This document shows positions 7,323 through 17,200 of a stretch of DNA of 64,000 bases, piece by piece. Below the pieces are notes generated by a model. That model saw only the letters and a program-made list of their open reading frames with translations, had not been told where the DNA came from and made no database searches. Source of the stretch: Deltaproteobacteria bacterium. Lineage in GTDB: Bacteria; Desulfobacterota; Desulfuromonadia; Desulfuromonadales; JAAYDE01. Positions within the stretch are counted from its first letter, which is position 1. The number at the start of each line of letters is the position of its first letter. Position numbers and translations under genes: made by a program. Where the stretch lies: assembly GCA_016934985.1 (NCBI GenBank), contig JAFGRU010000053.1, positions 1 to 64,000 on the forward strand. Direction: 5' to 3'.

Positions 7323-8661
7323 ACTCAGTGCCGAACTCGTAGCGTTCCTGATGTTGGGTGGCGTCTTTACTCTGGTATTGACGGGTTTCCCTATTGCTTT
7401 TGTTATTGGCAGTGTCTCCTTTATCGTCGGCATTCTGGTCTTCGGTCCGACCACGACATTTCATATCCTGTACAGCCGCTTTTATGATCTGTCGCTCAAC
7501 TATCCATACCTTGCTGTTCCGCTGTTTACCTTCATGGGGGTTATATTACAACATTCAGGGATAACCAAAGACCTTTACGAAAGCCTTTATGAGGCTCTTG
7601 GCCGGCTTCGGGGCGGTCTCGCCATTGTTACCATCATATTCGGTACGATTCTGGCGACCTGCCTGGGAGTCATTGCCGCCTCGGTGACGATCCTCACCCT
7701 GATCGCGCTAAGTCCGATGGTAACCCGCGGCTACAACAAACCCCTGGCTGCCGGTTCAATAGTGGCCGCCGGGACCTTGGGCATCCTGATTCCACCCAGT
7801 ATCATGCTGGTCGTCTACGGCCCTCAGGCGGGGATATCAATCGGTCAAATGTTTATGGGCGCGGTATTCCCCGGGTTGCTGCTGGCATTTTTTTATGTCA
7901 CTTATGTTTTTGTCCGTTGCTGGATCAACCCGGAACTGGGGCCTGCGATTCCTGCAGACCAGCTCACGCCTTTTTCAATGGCGAAAGTGTGGCGATTAAT
8001 CAAGTCCCTGGTCCCGCCGGTGCTGCTGATCCTCGCGGTTCTCGGAACCATATTTTCGGGGGTTGCGCCACCGACCGAAGCTGCCGCAGTTGGTTGCCTG
8101 GCTACCGTACTGCTGGCCATGGCCTACGGCAAGTTCAGTTTCGGATTGCTCAAGCACGCATCTCTGGAAACCTTGCGGGTCAGCGCTTTCGTCGTCATGA
8201 TTGCTGCACTGTGTTATGCCTTTGTCGGGGTATTCATGAGCGCTGGCTCCGGTGAGGTGGTTTCACAAGCCATTCTTGCCATCCCGGGAGGCAAGTGGGC
8301 TTCGTTCGCCATGATAATGCTGATTGTTTTTCTTCTCGGGTTGTTTATTGAATGGATCGGCATTGTTTTTATTATTGTTCCGATTTTCACTCCGATTATG
8401 GCCGAACTCGGGTTTAATTCTCTCTGGGCCGGAATGATGATCTGCATCAATTTACAGATGGCCTTTCAAACGCCCCCCATGGCCATGTCGATCTTTGTGC
8501 TTAAAGGGACTGCTCCGAATGAATTGGGGCTTACCATGGCCGATATCATCAAGGGTGTCTCGCCCTTTGTCGTCATCATAATGTTCGTTTTGTTGCTTTG
8601 CACGATTTTTCCGGGCATCATCACCTGGTTGCCGGAGCAGATGATCGGGCCGTCGCACTGA
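7306..8661 (+). CDS. dctM: TRAP transporter large permease, DctM family
   Basis: A protein of about 451 residues with many hydrophobic helices and DctM hallmarks: an early PYLAVPLFTFMG segment, GRLRGGLAIVTI, GILIPPSIMLVVYG (helix-hairpin motif) and a late MICINLQMAFQTPPMAMS. It forms the sodium-coupled transport channel of the TRAP system. The track start is GTG 7306, overlapping dctQ by 17 bases; TTG 7315 is an alternative better spaced from AAAGGGTG, so the exact start is uncertain by three codons. Confidence 0.88.
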   Translation: MKKLLELSAELVAFLMLGGVFTLVLTGFPIAFVIGSVSFIVGILVFGPTTTFHILYSRFYDLSLNYPYLAVPLFTFMGVILQHSGITKDLYESLYEALGRLRGGLAIVTIIFGTILATCLGVIAASVTILTLIALSPMVTRGYNKPLAAGSIVAAGTLGILIPPSIMLVVYGPQAGISIGQMFMGAVFPGLLLAFFYVTYVFVRCWINPELGPAIPADQLTPFSMAKVWRLIKSLVPPVLLILAVLGTIFSGVAPPTEAAAVGCLATVLLAMAYGKFSFGLLKHASLETLRVSAFVVMIAALCYAFVGVFMSAGSGEVVSQAILAIPGGKWASFAMIMLIVFLLGLFIEWIGIVFIIVPIFTPIMAELGFNSLWAGMMICINLQMAFQTPPMAMSIFVLKGTAPNELGLTMADIIKGVSPFVVIIMFVLLLCTIFPGIITWLPEQMIGPSH

Positions 8662-8730
8662 CAGGCACCTGACAAAGCCATTCGCGGCCAGGGCTGAAAA
8701 ATTTGTTCCGCCATCCGGGGGAGAAGGAAA

Positions 8731-10062
8731 ATGGGGCCATCCAAACAACGCAGTGACGCCGTAGCGATCTTCCGGGCCGGTCTTGAGGCCGTTGCACCCG
8801 GTGCGGCAATCAAGCGTCATTGCCACCTTGAGGGGGAAACGCTCAGGGTCGGGGAGGCGCGTTACAATCTCGGCAAGTTTAAAAAAGTCGTCGTGATTGG
8901 TGCGGGCAAGGCGGGGGCTTCAATGGCACTGGCGATTGAGGAGATACTCGGCGACCGCATCGATGACGGACTTATCACGGTCAAATACGGACATCTCGAA
9001 GCACTGAAAAAAATCAGAATTTGTGAAGCTGGGCATCCGGTCCCGGATTCAAATGGTCTCGATGCAGCCCGGGAAATTTTCGAGCTGGCCAGTGCGGCCG
9101 ATGAAAAGACTTTGGTAATCTGCCTGATCTCGGGTGGTGGGTCGGCCCTCTTGCCCCTACCAGTCGAAGGGGTCAGCCTGGAAGATAAGCAGGCGACGAC
9201 CCGCGTCCTGCTTGCTTGTGGGGCGACAATCCACGAAATTAACGCGATCAGAAAGCATCTTTCGGTAATCAAGGGCGGTGGCCTGGCGAGGGCTGTCCAT
9301 CCGGCGACGCTGATAACCCTGATTCTTTCGGACGTGATTGGGGATGACCTCGACAGTATTGCTTCCGGCCCGTGCGTACCTGATTTGAAAACCTTTGCCG
9401 ATTGCCGGGCGATTCTTGACAAATATGGGATTGGAGATCAGGTCCCGGCGAACGTCCGGGATTACCTCGGGGCCGGGATCAGGGGTGAGGTGCCGGAGAC
9501 GCCGAAAGCTGGCGAGGCCTTTTTTGATCGAACCCAAAATTTGATCGTGGCCAGTAACTTCGACGCCCTGTTGCAGGCCCGGATCATGGCAGAGAAGCTG
9601 GGCTATAACTGCCTGCTTCTGTCTTCGATGTTCGAAGGGGATACCCGTGATCTGGCTGTCAACCATATGGCTATTGCCAGGGAAATCCGGCTCCACGGTT
9701 ATCCGCTGAAGACGCCCGCCTGCCTGCTTTCCGGAGGGGAAACGACAGTTAAACTCCAGGGGCGTGGCAAGGGAGGCAGAAACCAGGAGTTTGTCCTCGC
9801 TGCTGCTCTTAAGATGGCGGGCCTTGAAGGTATCCTGGTTCTCAGTGCCGGGACCGACGGGACGGATGGCCCTACCGATGCGGCTGGGGCGTTCGCTGAT
9901 GCAATGACCGTTGCCCGGGCGGAGGCAGCCGGCCTTGATCCCCGGCATTACCTCAATAACAACGATTCCTATCATTTTTTTGCAAATCTTGAAGACCTTT
10001 TTAAGACCGGCCCGACCAACACCAATGTCATGGACATGCGCATCATCCTGATCGACCATTGA
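8731..10062 (+). CDS. Glycerate 2-kinase (MOFRL family)
   Basis: This 443-residue protein has the two-domain DUF4147/MOFRL layout of bacterial glycerate 2-kinases (GckA/TtuD type). Visible signatures are VVVIGAGKAGASMA near residue 52, SGGGSALLPLPVEGVSLEDK near residue 140, and the C-terminal LLSGGETTVKLQGRGKGGRN and SAGTDGTDGPTDAAGA. It phosphorylates D-glycerate with ATP to 2-phosphoglycerate. It follows dctM by 69 bases with a good ribosome-binding site and belongs to the same operon. With the convergent tartronate semialdehyde reductase it would complete the route from glyoxylate to glycolysis. Confidence 0.92.
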   Translation: MGPSKQRSDAVAIFRAGLEAVAPGAAIKRHCHLEGETLRVGEARYNLGKFKKVVVIGAGKAGASMALAIEEILGDRIDDGLITVKYGHLEALKKIRICEAGHPVPDSNGLDAAREIFELASAADEKTLVICLISGGGSALLPLPVEGVSLEDKQATTRVLLACGATIHEINAIRKHLSVIKGGGLARAVHPATLITLILSDVIGDDLDSIASGPCVPDLKTFADCRAILDKYGIGDQVPANVRDYLGAGIRGEVPETPKAGEAFFDRTQNLIVASNFDALLQARIMAEKLGYNCLLLSSMFEGDTRDLAVNHMAIAREIRLHGYPLKTPACLLSGGETTVKLQGRGKGGRNQEFVLAAALKMAGLEGILVLSAGTDGTDGPTDAAGAFADAMTVARAEAAGLDPRHYLNNNDSYHFFANLEDLFKTGPTNTNVMDMRIILIDH

Positions 10063-10149
10063 GCTGCGCCGGATAGCTGGGCATTGATCGACTCAGCATT
10101 TGCCCCAACCGGAGCGGAGGCCACTAGGCCGACAACCCTTTCCCCTGGC

Positions 10150-11034
10150 TCAGCGCTTGACTTCGACCTGGGCGAGTTTTTCATAATGACGCACCAAGGC
10201 ACCGTGATCCAGCTCTCCCATGCCGTCCACCTTCATAGCCTGCATCATTTCCATAACCAAGGCCGTCAGGGGCAGGGGGACTCCTATCTCATGGGAGGTC
10301 TCCAGAACATTGGCCAGGTCCTTGACATGGAGATTGACGCGGAAACCGGGATTGAACCTGCGGTCCATGACCAGGGGGGCTTTAGCGTCGAGTACCGTGC
10401 TGCCGGCCAGGCCGCCCCGGATCGCCTGATAGACCAGCTCCGGCTCGACGCCGGCCTTGGTGGCCAACACCAGAGCTTCGGACATGGCCGCGATATTGAG
10501 GGCGACGATGATCTGATTGGCGAGTTTGGTAATATTGCCGGCGCCGATATCGCCTGTCAGAACCACCGAAGCAGCCATGGTCTTTATGATGTCATAGCAT
10601 TTTTCGAAAACCTCTTTCTTGCCTCCGACCATCACGGACAGGGTGCCGTCAATGGCCTTGGGCTCGCCGCCGCTGACCGGGGCATCGAGCATTTCAACGC
10701 CTTTTTCAGCCAGCGCCGCGGCGACCTCGCGGCTGACCAACGGAGCGATGGAACTCATATCAATGACTACCGTACCCGGCCGGGCAGTCTCGATAATGCC
10801 ATTTTCACCGAGCACGACCTCTTTCACTTGAGGTGAATTGGGCAGCATGGTAATGATGATGTCCGTTTTTTCCGCAACCGCCCGAGGGGAGTTCACCGCC
10901 TCGGCCCCGGCAGCAACGAGTTCCTTGGTCACGGCAGGGTTACGGTTCACGATGACCAGTTGGTACCCCGCTTTGAGCAGGTTTTTGCTCATGGGTTTGC
11001 CCATAATGCCTAAGCCGATAAACCCGATTTTCAT
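10150..11034 (-). CDS. 2-hydroxy-3-oxopropionate (tartronate semialdehyde) reductase
   Basis: A 294-residue beta-hydroxyacid dehydrogenase. ATG 11034 has AAGGAGAG just upstream; the frame extends nine codons further without support. The Rossmann motif GFIGLGIMGKPMSKNL is at the N-terminus, the substrate motif DAPVSGGEPKA near residue 117, and the catalytic lysine in GAGNITKLANQ near residue 168. The family includes tartronate semialdehyde, 3-hydroxyisobutyrate and succinic semialdehyde/glyoxylate reductases. The glycerate kinase ending 88 bases away, tail to tail, favours the first, giving D-glycerate for that kinase. Confidence 0.85.
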   Translation of the reverse strand: MKIGFIGLGIMGKPMSKNLLKAGYQLVIVNRNPAVTKELVAAGAEAVNSPRAVAEKTDIIITMLPNSPQVKEVVLGENGIIETARPGTVVIDMSSIAPLVSREVAAALAEKGVEMLDAPVSGGEPKAIDGTLSVMVGGKKEVFEKCYDIIKTMAASVVLTGDIGAGNITKLANQIIVALNIAAMSEALVLATKAGVEPELVYQAIRGGLAGSTVLDAKAPLVMDRRFNPGFRVNLHVKDLANVLETSHEIGVPLPLTALVMEMMQAMKVDGMGELDHGALVRHYEKLAQVEVKR

Positions 11035-11652
11035 TGCTTTCTCTCCTTGTTGGTCATTCAAAAAACGGATATTTTATGCCGGGTTTTTAGAAGTGTGTCG
11101 GACTTAGGCATGAATCTACTGCGAAAAAAGTAAATCGGTCCATATTGCCGCAAATTTTCGACAAATAGTCCCGCTGTTCGCTCTCAAATTTGCGAAAATC
11201 TGCCCTCGATTCCCCATTTTCTCGTAACGATCCCCCAAGTCCGACACACTCCTAGCGCCGAGTTCGTCAAGCACATTCCTGGGCTTCACATCTCAACTCT
11301 ATCCGGAATTTCAGAAAATTCCTAAAAAATAAAGTTCGGGAGCCCCCTGTGTTTTTTTATCCAAAATTTTTTAGAATTCTTCATTCCCCCTGCGTCAGGC
11401 ATTGACCATTTCAACCTACCCAAACAATCTGAGACGAATTTTCAGAAAAAAGGAACGACCTGAACAATTTTTTAGTTGATTTTCCAATCGGATGCGGGAC
11501 GAAAGGGGAAGGTAAGGCACGAATTCTGAATAATGCCGAATATATAACACCGGCAGATTCCGTCCAGGACCAGGAGGAAATGCCTTGAAAAATAAGGGAG
11601 ACGTTGGGTGAACCGGTGCGTCAAAAACCGGGTAAAAAACCAACGAAAAATC
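11035..11652. other. Long intergenic region with MITE-like element
   Basis: Besides the inverted-repeat element at 11088-11254, this gap shows no convincing coding sequence. Minus-strand open frames at 11416-11684 lack ribosome-binding sites and recognisable composition. The right half is AT-rich and featureless to me. Confidence 0.5.
11088..11254. mobile_element. MITE-like element, copy 1
   Basis: A 167-base element bounded by inverted repeats. The left end TAGAAGTGTGTCGGACTT (11088-11105) and the complement of the right end (11237-11254) differ at one base; the inner 14 bases AGTGTGTCGGACTT pair perfectly. It encodes no protein. A related element of nearly the same length lies at 53845-54010, with a shared internal core (AAATTTTCGACaAATAGTCC and neighbouring blocks). 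The size, terminal repeats and second dispersed copy suggest a non-autonomous transposable element mobilised by a transposase elsewhere. Confidence 0.75.
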
Positions 11653-11677
11653 ACCCTCTCCGGCGAGGGGTTTTTAT
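11653..11677 (+). terminator. Small terminator-like hairpin
   Basis: CCCTC-TCCGGC-GAGGG followed by GTTTTTATTT. It sits immediately before the next promoter and may insulate it from upstream readthrough. Confidence 0.5.
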
Positions 11678-11706
11678 TTGACAAAGAAATGTGGGTGCAT
11701 TAAATA
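11678..11706 (+). promoter_or_regulatory. sigma70 promoter of the GH77 gene
   Basis: TTGACA (11678-11683), a 17-base spacer and TAAATA (11701-11706). The promoter covers an in-frame GTG at 11691, so that codon cannot be the start on this transcript; ATG 11814 is therefore preferred. Confidence 0.6.
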
Positions 11707-11813
11707 CAGAAAGCCATTCGGTGGGTCGATTTCACATCACCCACCCCGGCTGTGGCTCCCTGCGGCGCCAAAAGCGCGCCCCCCCCGAAAAAGCGATTTC
11801 CTGTCGACTTACT

Positions 11814-13649
11814 ATGATTCAAAAAGCTCTTCAATATCTCGGTAAAAAACGATTCGTATTAACCGTTCACGATATGAGTTTTCCGTCGTTGCCCGATGAG
11901 GAAATGGGATACGGGAGTCCGTATTCCAACGGGGCAAAATCTTTTATTCAATTTGCCAAATCTTTAGGGTTTAATGCCATTCAGTTGGGGCCACAAGGTC
12001 GCGTCACGTCGGCGGATCGATCGCCTTATAGTGGCACGGTTTTTTCTCGCAATACGCTGTCCCTATCGTTTCGGACGCTTTTGGAAAATCCACAGTTAGA
12101 GGGGCTGTTTTATCCCGAGGATTTTAATACTTTGGTAGCGGGTTTGCCCGCCTTTGATACCAATCGCGCCCATTTTGAACGGGCTTGGGTGTTTGAAAAG
12201 CGATTGTTGGATTTGGCACTCAAACGGATGCAGCAGCTTCTGCAACGGAATCATCCAACGGCCAAACGTTTTATCCGCTATCGTCAACAGCAACTCACGG
12301 ATTTATTGGGCTGGTTCAGTCGCGAATGTGCCCATGATATCCTCGTGCAACTATATGGCACGGACAATTGGCGAAATTGGCCGGAAGCCGATCTATTCAA
12401 ATCCAATGAACAGGCGAGACAAACCATTCAGCGCCTGATTCGGGGCCAGCCACGGTTGGTGGATCGATTTTGTCTGGGACAATATCTGGTGGCTACCCAG
12501 CATCAGATGTTCAGGATCTTTTTAAAGCAGCAGGGCTTGAACGTATTTGGAGATGCCCAAATTGGATTTTCGTTTCAGGATCAGTGGATGTGGCGGCCCT
12601 TGTTTCTGCAAAATTACGCTTTGGGGGCGCCCCCCAGCCGCAGCAATCCCGACGGCCAACCATGGGGGTATCCGGTTCTGGACCCCAAAGGCAATATCGC
12701 GGCATTTATTAAAAGCCGGTTTTCAAAAATGTTTGATGAATACGACGGCCTCCGTATTGACCATCCACATGGGTTGGTGTGTCCGTGGGTGTATCGAACG
12801 GATGACCCCGATCCCCTGCATGCGGTCCAAAATGGGGCCCGCTTGAATTGTGCACCCGATTTCGCCGATCATCCGAATCTGGCGGCCTATGCCGTGGTGG
12901 ATCAATCACAGTTGGATTTATCTCAAGCAAGATATGCCGATACCTTTGTTCAGCGGATTACACCGCCTCAAGAGGACCGGTTCAGGCAGATGCTGGATCT
13001 GATTTTAGGGTTGGCTGCGACCAAAGGATTCCCGAAATCCAATGTGCTTTGCGAGGTTTTGAGTACATGGCCGACTCCGCTGAAAGCGGCAATGCAGCGA
13101 CATGGTTTGGGTCGGCTCTGTGTAACCCAGAAAGCCGATCCGGCCGATGAAAACGATCTGTACCGGATCACCAATACCTGCCCTCAGGATTGGGTCATGA
13201 TCGGGACGCATGATACCAAGCCGATTTGGCACGTGGTGGATATCCAGCCCGACTCCTGGCGAGCCTCCCGGGCAGAGTTGCTGGCCAAGCATTTAAAAGT
13301 AGCTGAATCCCAAAGAGCTCAATTTATTAATCGATGTGTTCAAGACAAAGCTTTTTTCACTCAAAAATTGTTTGTGGAGATGTTTGTCGCGCCAGCTGAA
13401 AATGTATCGGTGTTTTTCCCTGATTTAATGGGCCTCGCGGAGATTTTTAACCAGCCGGGCACTATGGGAGATTTTAATTGGAGTCTCCGGGTACCGAATG
13501 ATTTTGAATCACATTACCATAATCAATGTCGGGCGGGCCGGGCCTTTGATGTGGCCAGGACCTTGGCTGAGGCCCTGGAAGTCCAGGCTTCCGGGGTGGT
13601 GGAATCGGATATGAAGCAGATGGCCGGGCAACTGAGTTTTTCCTGTTAG
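11814..13649 (+). CDS. Divergent GH77 4-alpha-glucanotransferase (amylomaltase-like)
   Basis: A protein of about 611 residues; bacterial amylomaltases usually have about 500. GH77 landmarks are present: an early FAKSLGFNAIQLGPQG with a SPY-SG segment, the nucleophile region YDGLRIDHPHGL, the acid/base region SNVLCEVLSTWP and the GTHDTKPIW motif holding the third active-site Asp. These enzymes move maltosyl units between alpha-glucans in glycogen or starch metabolism. Residues between the landmarks diverge strongly from typical MalQ. Codon use favours TTA, TTG and AAA more than its neighbours, and no glycogen genes are adjacent, so acquisition by transfer is plausible. The start is chosen from promoter position; the ribosome-binding site is poor. 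Confidence 0.8.
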   Translation: MIQKALQYLGKKRFVLTVHDMSFPSLPDEEMGYGSPYSNGAKSFIQFAKSLGFNAIQLGPQGRVTSADRSPYSGTVFSRNTLSLSFRTLLENPQLEGLFYPEDFNTLVAGLPAFDTNRAHFERAWVFEKRLLDLALKRMQQLLQRNHPTAKRFIRYRQQQLTDLLGWFSRECAHDILVQLYGTDNWRNWPEADLFKSNEQARQTIQRLIRGQPRLVDRFCLGQYLVATQHQMFRIFLKQQGLNVFGDAQIGFSFQDQWMWRPLFLQNYALGAPPSRSNPDGQPWGYPVLDPKGNIAAFIKSRFSKMFDEYDGLRIDHPHGLVCPWVYRTDDPDPLHAVQNGARLNCAPDFADHPNLAAYAVVDQSQLDLSQARYADTFVQRITPPQEDRFRQMLDLILGLAATKGFPKSNVLCEVLSTWPTPLKAAMQRHGLGRLCVTQKADPADENDLYRITNTCPQDWVMIGTHDTKPIWHVVDIQPDSWRASRAELLAKHLKVAESQRAQFINRCVQDKAFFTQKLFVEMFVAPAENVSVFFPDLMGLAEIFNQPGTMGDFNWSLRVPNDFESHYHNQCRAGRAFDVARTLAEALEVQASGVVESDMKQMAGQLSFSC

Positions 13650-14256
13650 TAATTCGGAAACAGGCGGAGGTCTTTACTGGTTCATACGATTCTTTTTCAA
13701 TAGACAAGCAAATATTTTTAGGGGTTTACGGTTTACTGACATTTTTTCATGGGGCGTGAGTTCCGTTTCGCCAATTTTTTTCGTTCCCTAAGTTTCAATA
13801 AAGATGGTCAAATAGCAAACGATTTGAGCTTCAAGCTTGGGCCAAAAAAAATATGCCTGGATCATAACTTTGAAAATCAATATTATCCCCTTCTTCCGAA
13901 GGGCTTTTAAAAAAACGATTTAAGGCACTTACTATCTCGTAAATCACCGATTTTCAGACCCACGAATGGCCAACCTCAAAATTGGGGTTGGCCATTCTCA
14001 TTGAACAGAGTTTGTAAGAAATTTTCTATCATCCCTTCTTTTTACCCCCAAAAACAATCAGAAAAACTTTTTTGACATCAGGGCTGCCCCTTCACTTCAA
14101 TAAAATCTTATTGGCCGGATTATCTTTTAAAATCAGATATTTGCTTTTGCCGGCAAACTAGTTGTTTCCTAATTGTCCAAAATTTTCTTAGGATTTTCAG
14201 GACATTTTTTGACTTGGTGTTTTTATCTTTTTCCCCTTGCGAGCTAGCCAGTTGTT
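13650..14256. other. Intergenic region, mostly featureless
   Basis: A non-coding gap between the GH77 gene and the convergent dnaE2. It holds a hairpin terminator at 13964-13997, and its right end (14164-14256) is the flank that is duplicated at 3311-3415. Nothing else is recognised. Confidence 0.5.
13964..13997. terminator. Bidirectional hairpin terminator
   Basis: GAATGGCCAACCTC pairs with its near-perfect complement GGGGTTGGCCATTC across a short AAAATT loop. It lies between the convergent GH77 and dnaE2 genes and could serve both strands. Confidence 0.6.
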
Positions 14257-17200
14257 TCAATCCAGAAACCTCACCCACTCAGCATTCAGGGTCGCTACGC
14301 CGAATTCCTCTTCGACCCGGCCTTTGAGGATGTACGGTTTATGGCGGCAGAGCTTGCGGCAGAAGCGGGCGTAGGCGTTGGGGAAAAATGTCACGTCGAA
14401 GATGGCCGTGGTGTCCTCGAAGGAGACGAACTCCATGGGGCGGCCGTTTTTGTCCTGAACGGTCTTGCCTGTCACCCACCAGCCGATGAGGGTGATATTA
14501 CGCCCCGTCCAGCGCCGCAGTTCCCTGGCCGGAACCGGTTTGAGGCGGTGGATTCTGTCCCGGTAAAGTTCCAAAGGATGGCAGGAGAGGAGCATGCCCA
14601 GGGTTTCCACCTCCTGGCGCAGCACCGTCTGTCGATCATAGGGAGCCGGAGACGGCAAAACAGGCCTGGCCTTCTGGAAAAGAGAATGGCTTTCGCAGGT
14701 TCTCCTTTCCATCTGGAAGGCCAGCACCTGCCAAAGCAGGGCAGGGCGCTTTTTCATTCCCGCCAGGCCGTCGAAACATCCCGCCTTGATCAGCAGCCCG
14801 GCGTCCGCCGCGTCAATTTTCACCCGCTGCAGAAAATCCGCAAAACCTGGAAACGGCCCATGTTCTCTCCGTTCCTCAAGAAGGTCATCCGCCGCCCGGC
14901 GGTTCAAACCCTGGATCTGCATGAGGCCGACCCGGATGTCCTTTTCTTTTCCCGCATAAGGGTAGTCACTCTCGTTGATGTCCGGCGGCAGGACCCTAAG
15001 TCCCATGCGCCTGGCTTCGGAGAGGTAGGCCAGGGGGGAATAGAAGCCGCCCTGGTTGGAGATGACCGCAGCCATGAATTCGGCCGGGTGGTTGGCTTTG
15101 AGGCAGGCCGATTTGCAGCTCACCAGGGCATAGGAGGCCGAATGGGGCTTGCAGAAGGAATAGCCCCCGAAGGAAAGGATCTGATCCCAGATTTTCTCCA
15201 GCGTTTTTTCGGATATGTGGTTCTCCAGCCCTCCCGTGAAAAATTTCTTGCGGAAATCGGCGAGCTTTTTCCCCTTGTGTTTTTTGCTGATGATCTTGCG
15301 CAGCTGGTCCCCCTCGAAAGCCGAAAAATTCGCCAGGGCCATGGCCATCCGGGTGATCTGCTCCTGGTAGACGGCGATGCCGTAGGTCTCATCCAGGACA
15401 TCCTTGAGCAGGGGGTGGAGCGGCAGCCAGGGCTTGCCCCGCATGCGCCCGATGAACTCGCGGATGAAGGTGTTGGCCGCCGGACGGATGATGGAGGAGG
15501 CCATGACGAGGTGCTCGAAAAGGTTGCATTCACGGGCCCGCGGATTGCCGAGCCACATCCTTTTCAAAAGCTGGCGTGTGGCGGGCGACTCGATGTAGAA
15601 GCAGCCCATGGTCTCTCCGGAACAGAGCAGGCGGCGGGTTTTTATGTCTTCCAACGGTCTCCATGAGGCATAGTCGATAACTATCCCGGTGTTTTTTTCG
15701 ACGGCGGCCAGGGTGTCGCGGATCACGGCCAGGGAGCGGTTGCCGAGGATATCGATCTTGACCAGCCCGGCGGCCTCGGCCTGGTCCTTTTCCCACTGGA
15801 TGACCGGCAGCCCTTTGGCGGAAATCTCCACCGGCACGAAGGCGCAGATCTCGTCGGGCACCACCACCAGTCCCCCGCAATGGAGGGAGAGATGGCGCAG
15901 CTGGCCGTTCAGACGTTGGGCCAGGCGCAGGACCTCCTGCCAGTCGTCACTCAGCTGCTCTTCGCGGAACAGGGGGTGCCGGGCCACGGCATCGGCCATC
16001 CGTTCTGCATGCCAGTAGCCGGAGATGCGTTCGGTGACTTTTTTGATTTCACCATCAGGGATGCCGAAGACCTTGGCTACCTCACGTAGCGCGGAACGGC
16101 CTTTAAAGCCGATCTGGTTGGCGACCATGGCGGCACGGCGCGCGCCATAGCGGCCGAAGGCGAAATCGAGGATGGCGTCGCGCTCGTCCCAGGGAAAGTC
16201 GATGTCGATGTCCGGCGGGTCCGTGCGGCCGGGGTTGAGGAAACGCTCAAAAAAGAGGTTGTGGCGGATCGGGTCCACGTGGGTGATGCCGAGGGCGTAG
16301 GCGACCAGGGAGGCCGCCGCGCTGCCCCGGCCGCAGGTGCGCGGCGACTGTTTGGCGATTTCCTCCACGACCAGGAAGTAGTGGGCAAAGCCTTTGTCTC
16401 CGATGATGCCGAGCTCCTTGCCGAGCCGTTTTTCGATGGCGGCGTTGGTTTTTCCGTAGCGCCAGGTGATGCCCTGGCGGGCGCGGCGTTCCAGCTCGCG
16501 GAAGGCCTCATCTCCGTTGAGACTGCGGAACGCGGGAAACACCGTTTGCGAAAAATCCCAGTCGCTTTGACAGCTTCTGGCGATGTGCAGACTGTTCTCA
16601 ACGGCTTCGGGACAGTGGGGGAAATAATCGGCCATGCGCTTTTCGCAAAGCAGTAGGTCCCCTTCGCAGGCGGTCTCTTGCGGAGCCAGGCGCGACAGCT
16701 TGCTGTTGAGGGCGATGGCCCGGAGCACCCGGTGCAGTTCCCAGTCGTTTTCATCCAGCAGGACGGCGCGGCTGGTGGCCAGCGGCGGCAGCTTCATCTC
16801 CCGGGACAATGCCAGGGCGCGGTGCATCCGGTGGCCGGGGGAGAGTTCCACGTAAATATTTCCCCGGCATTGACGAGCGAGGGGCCGCAGTAGGTCCTCA
16901 TCATCACTGACAATGAAAAGGCCCCGGCGGTATGCGCTCAGGGCTTTGGCGAGATCGAAGTCGCGGCTGCAGTGGAGGTCCGAGATCAGGCGGCAGAGGT
17001 TGGCGTAACCCTCCGGATTGCGGACCAGAAGCACGGCCCGCCGTTTTTGATGGACGGCCTCGGCGCCGATAAGCGGCTTGAGGCCGAACTCCCGGGCGGT
17101 CTCTAAAAAACGGGGGATGCCGTAGAGGCCGTTGCGGTCGGTCAGGGCTAAGTACTCCATGCCCATTTCACGGGCCGCAGCGCAGATATCTTCAAGAGAG

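Noticed and set aside
14341-15666. Long plus-strand open frame (441 codons) opposite dnaE2
   Set aside because: It is a shadow of GC-rich codons in the dnaE2 gene; the minus-strand product has all polymerase motifs.
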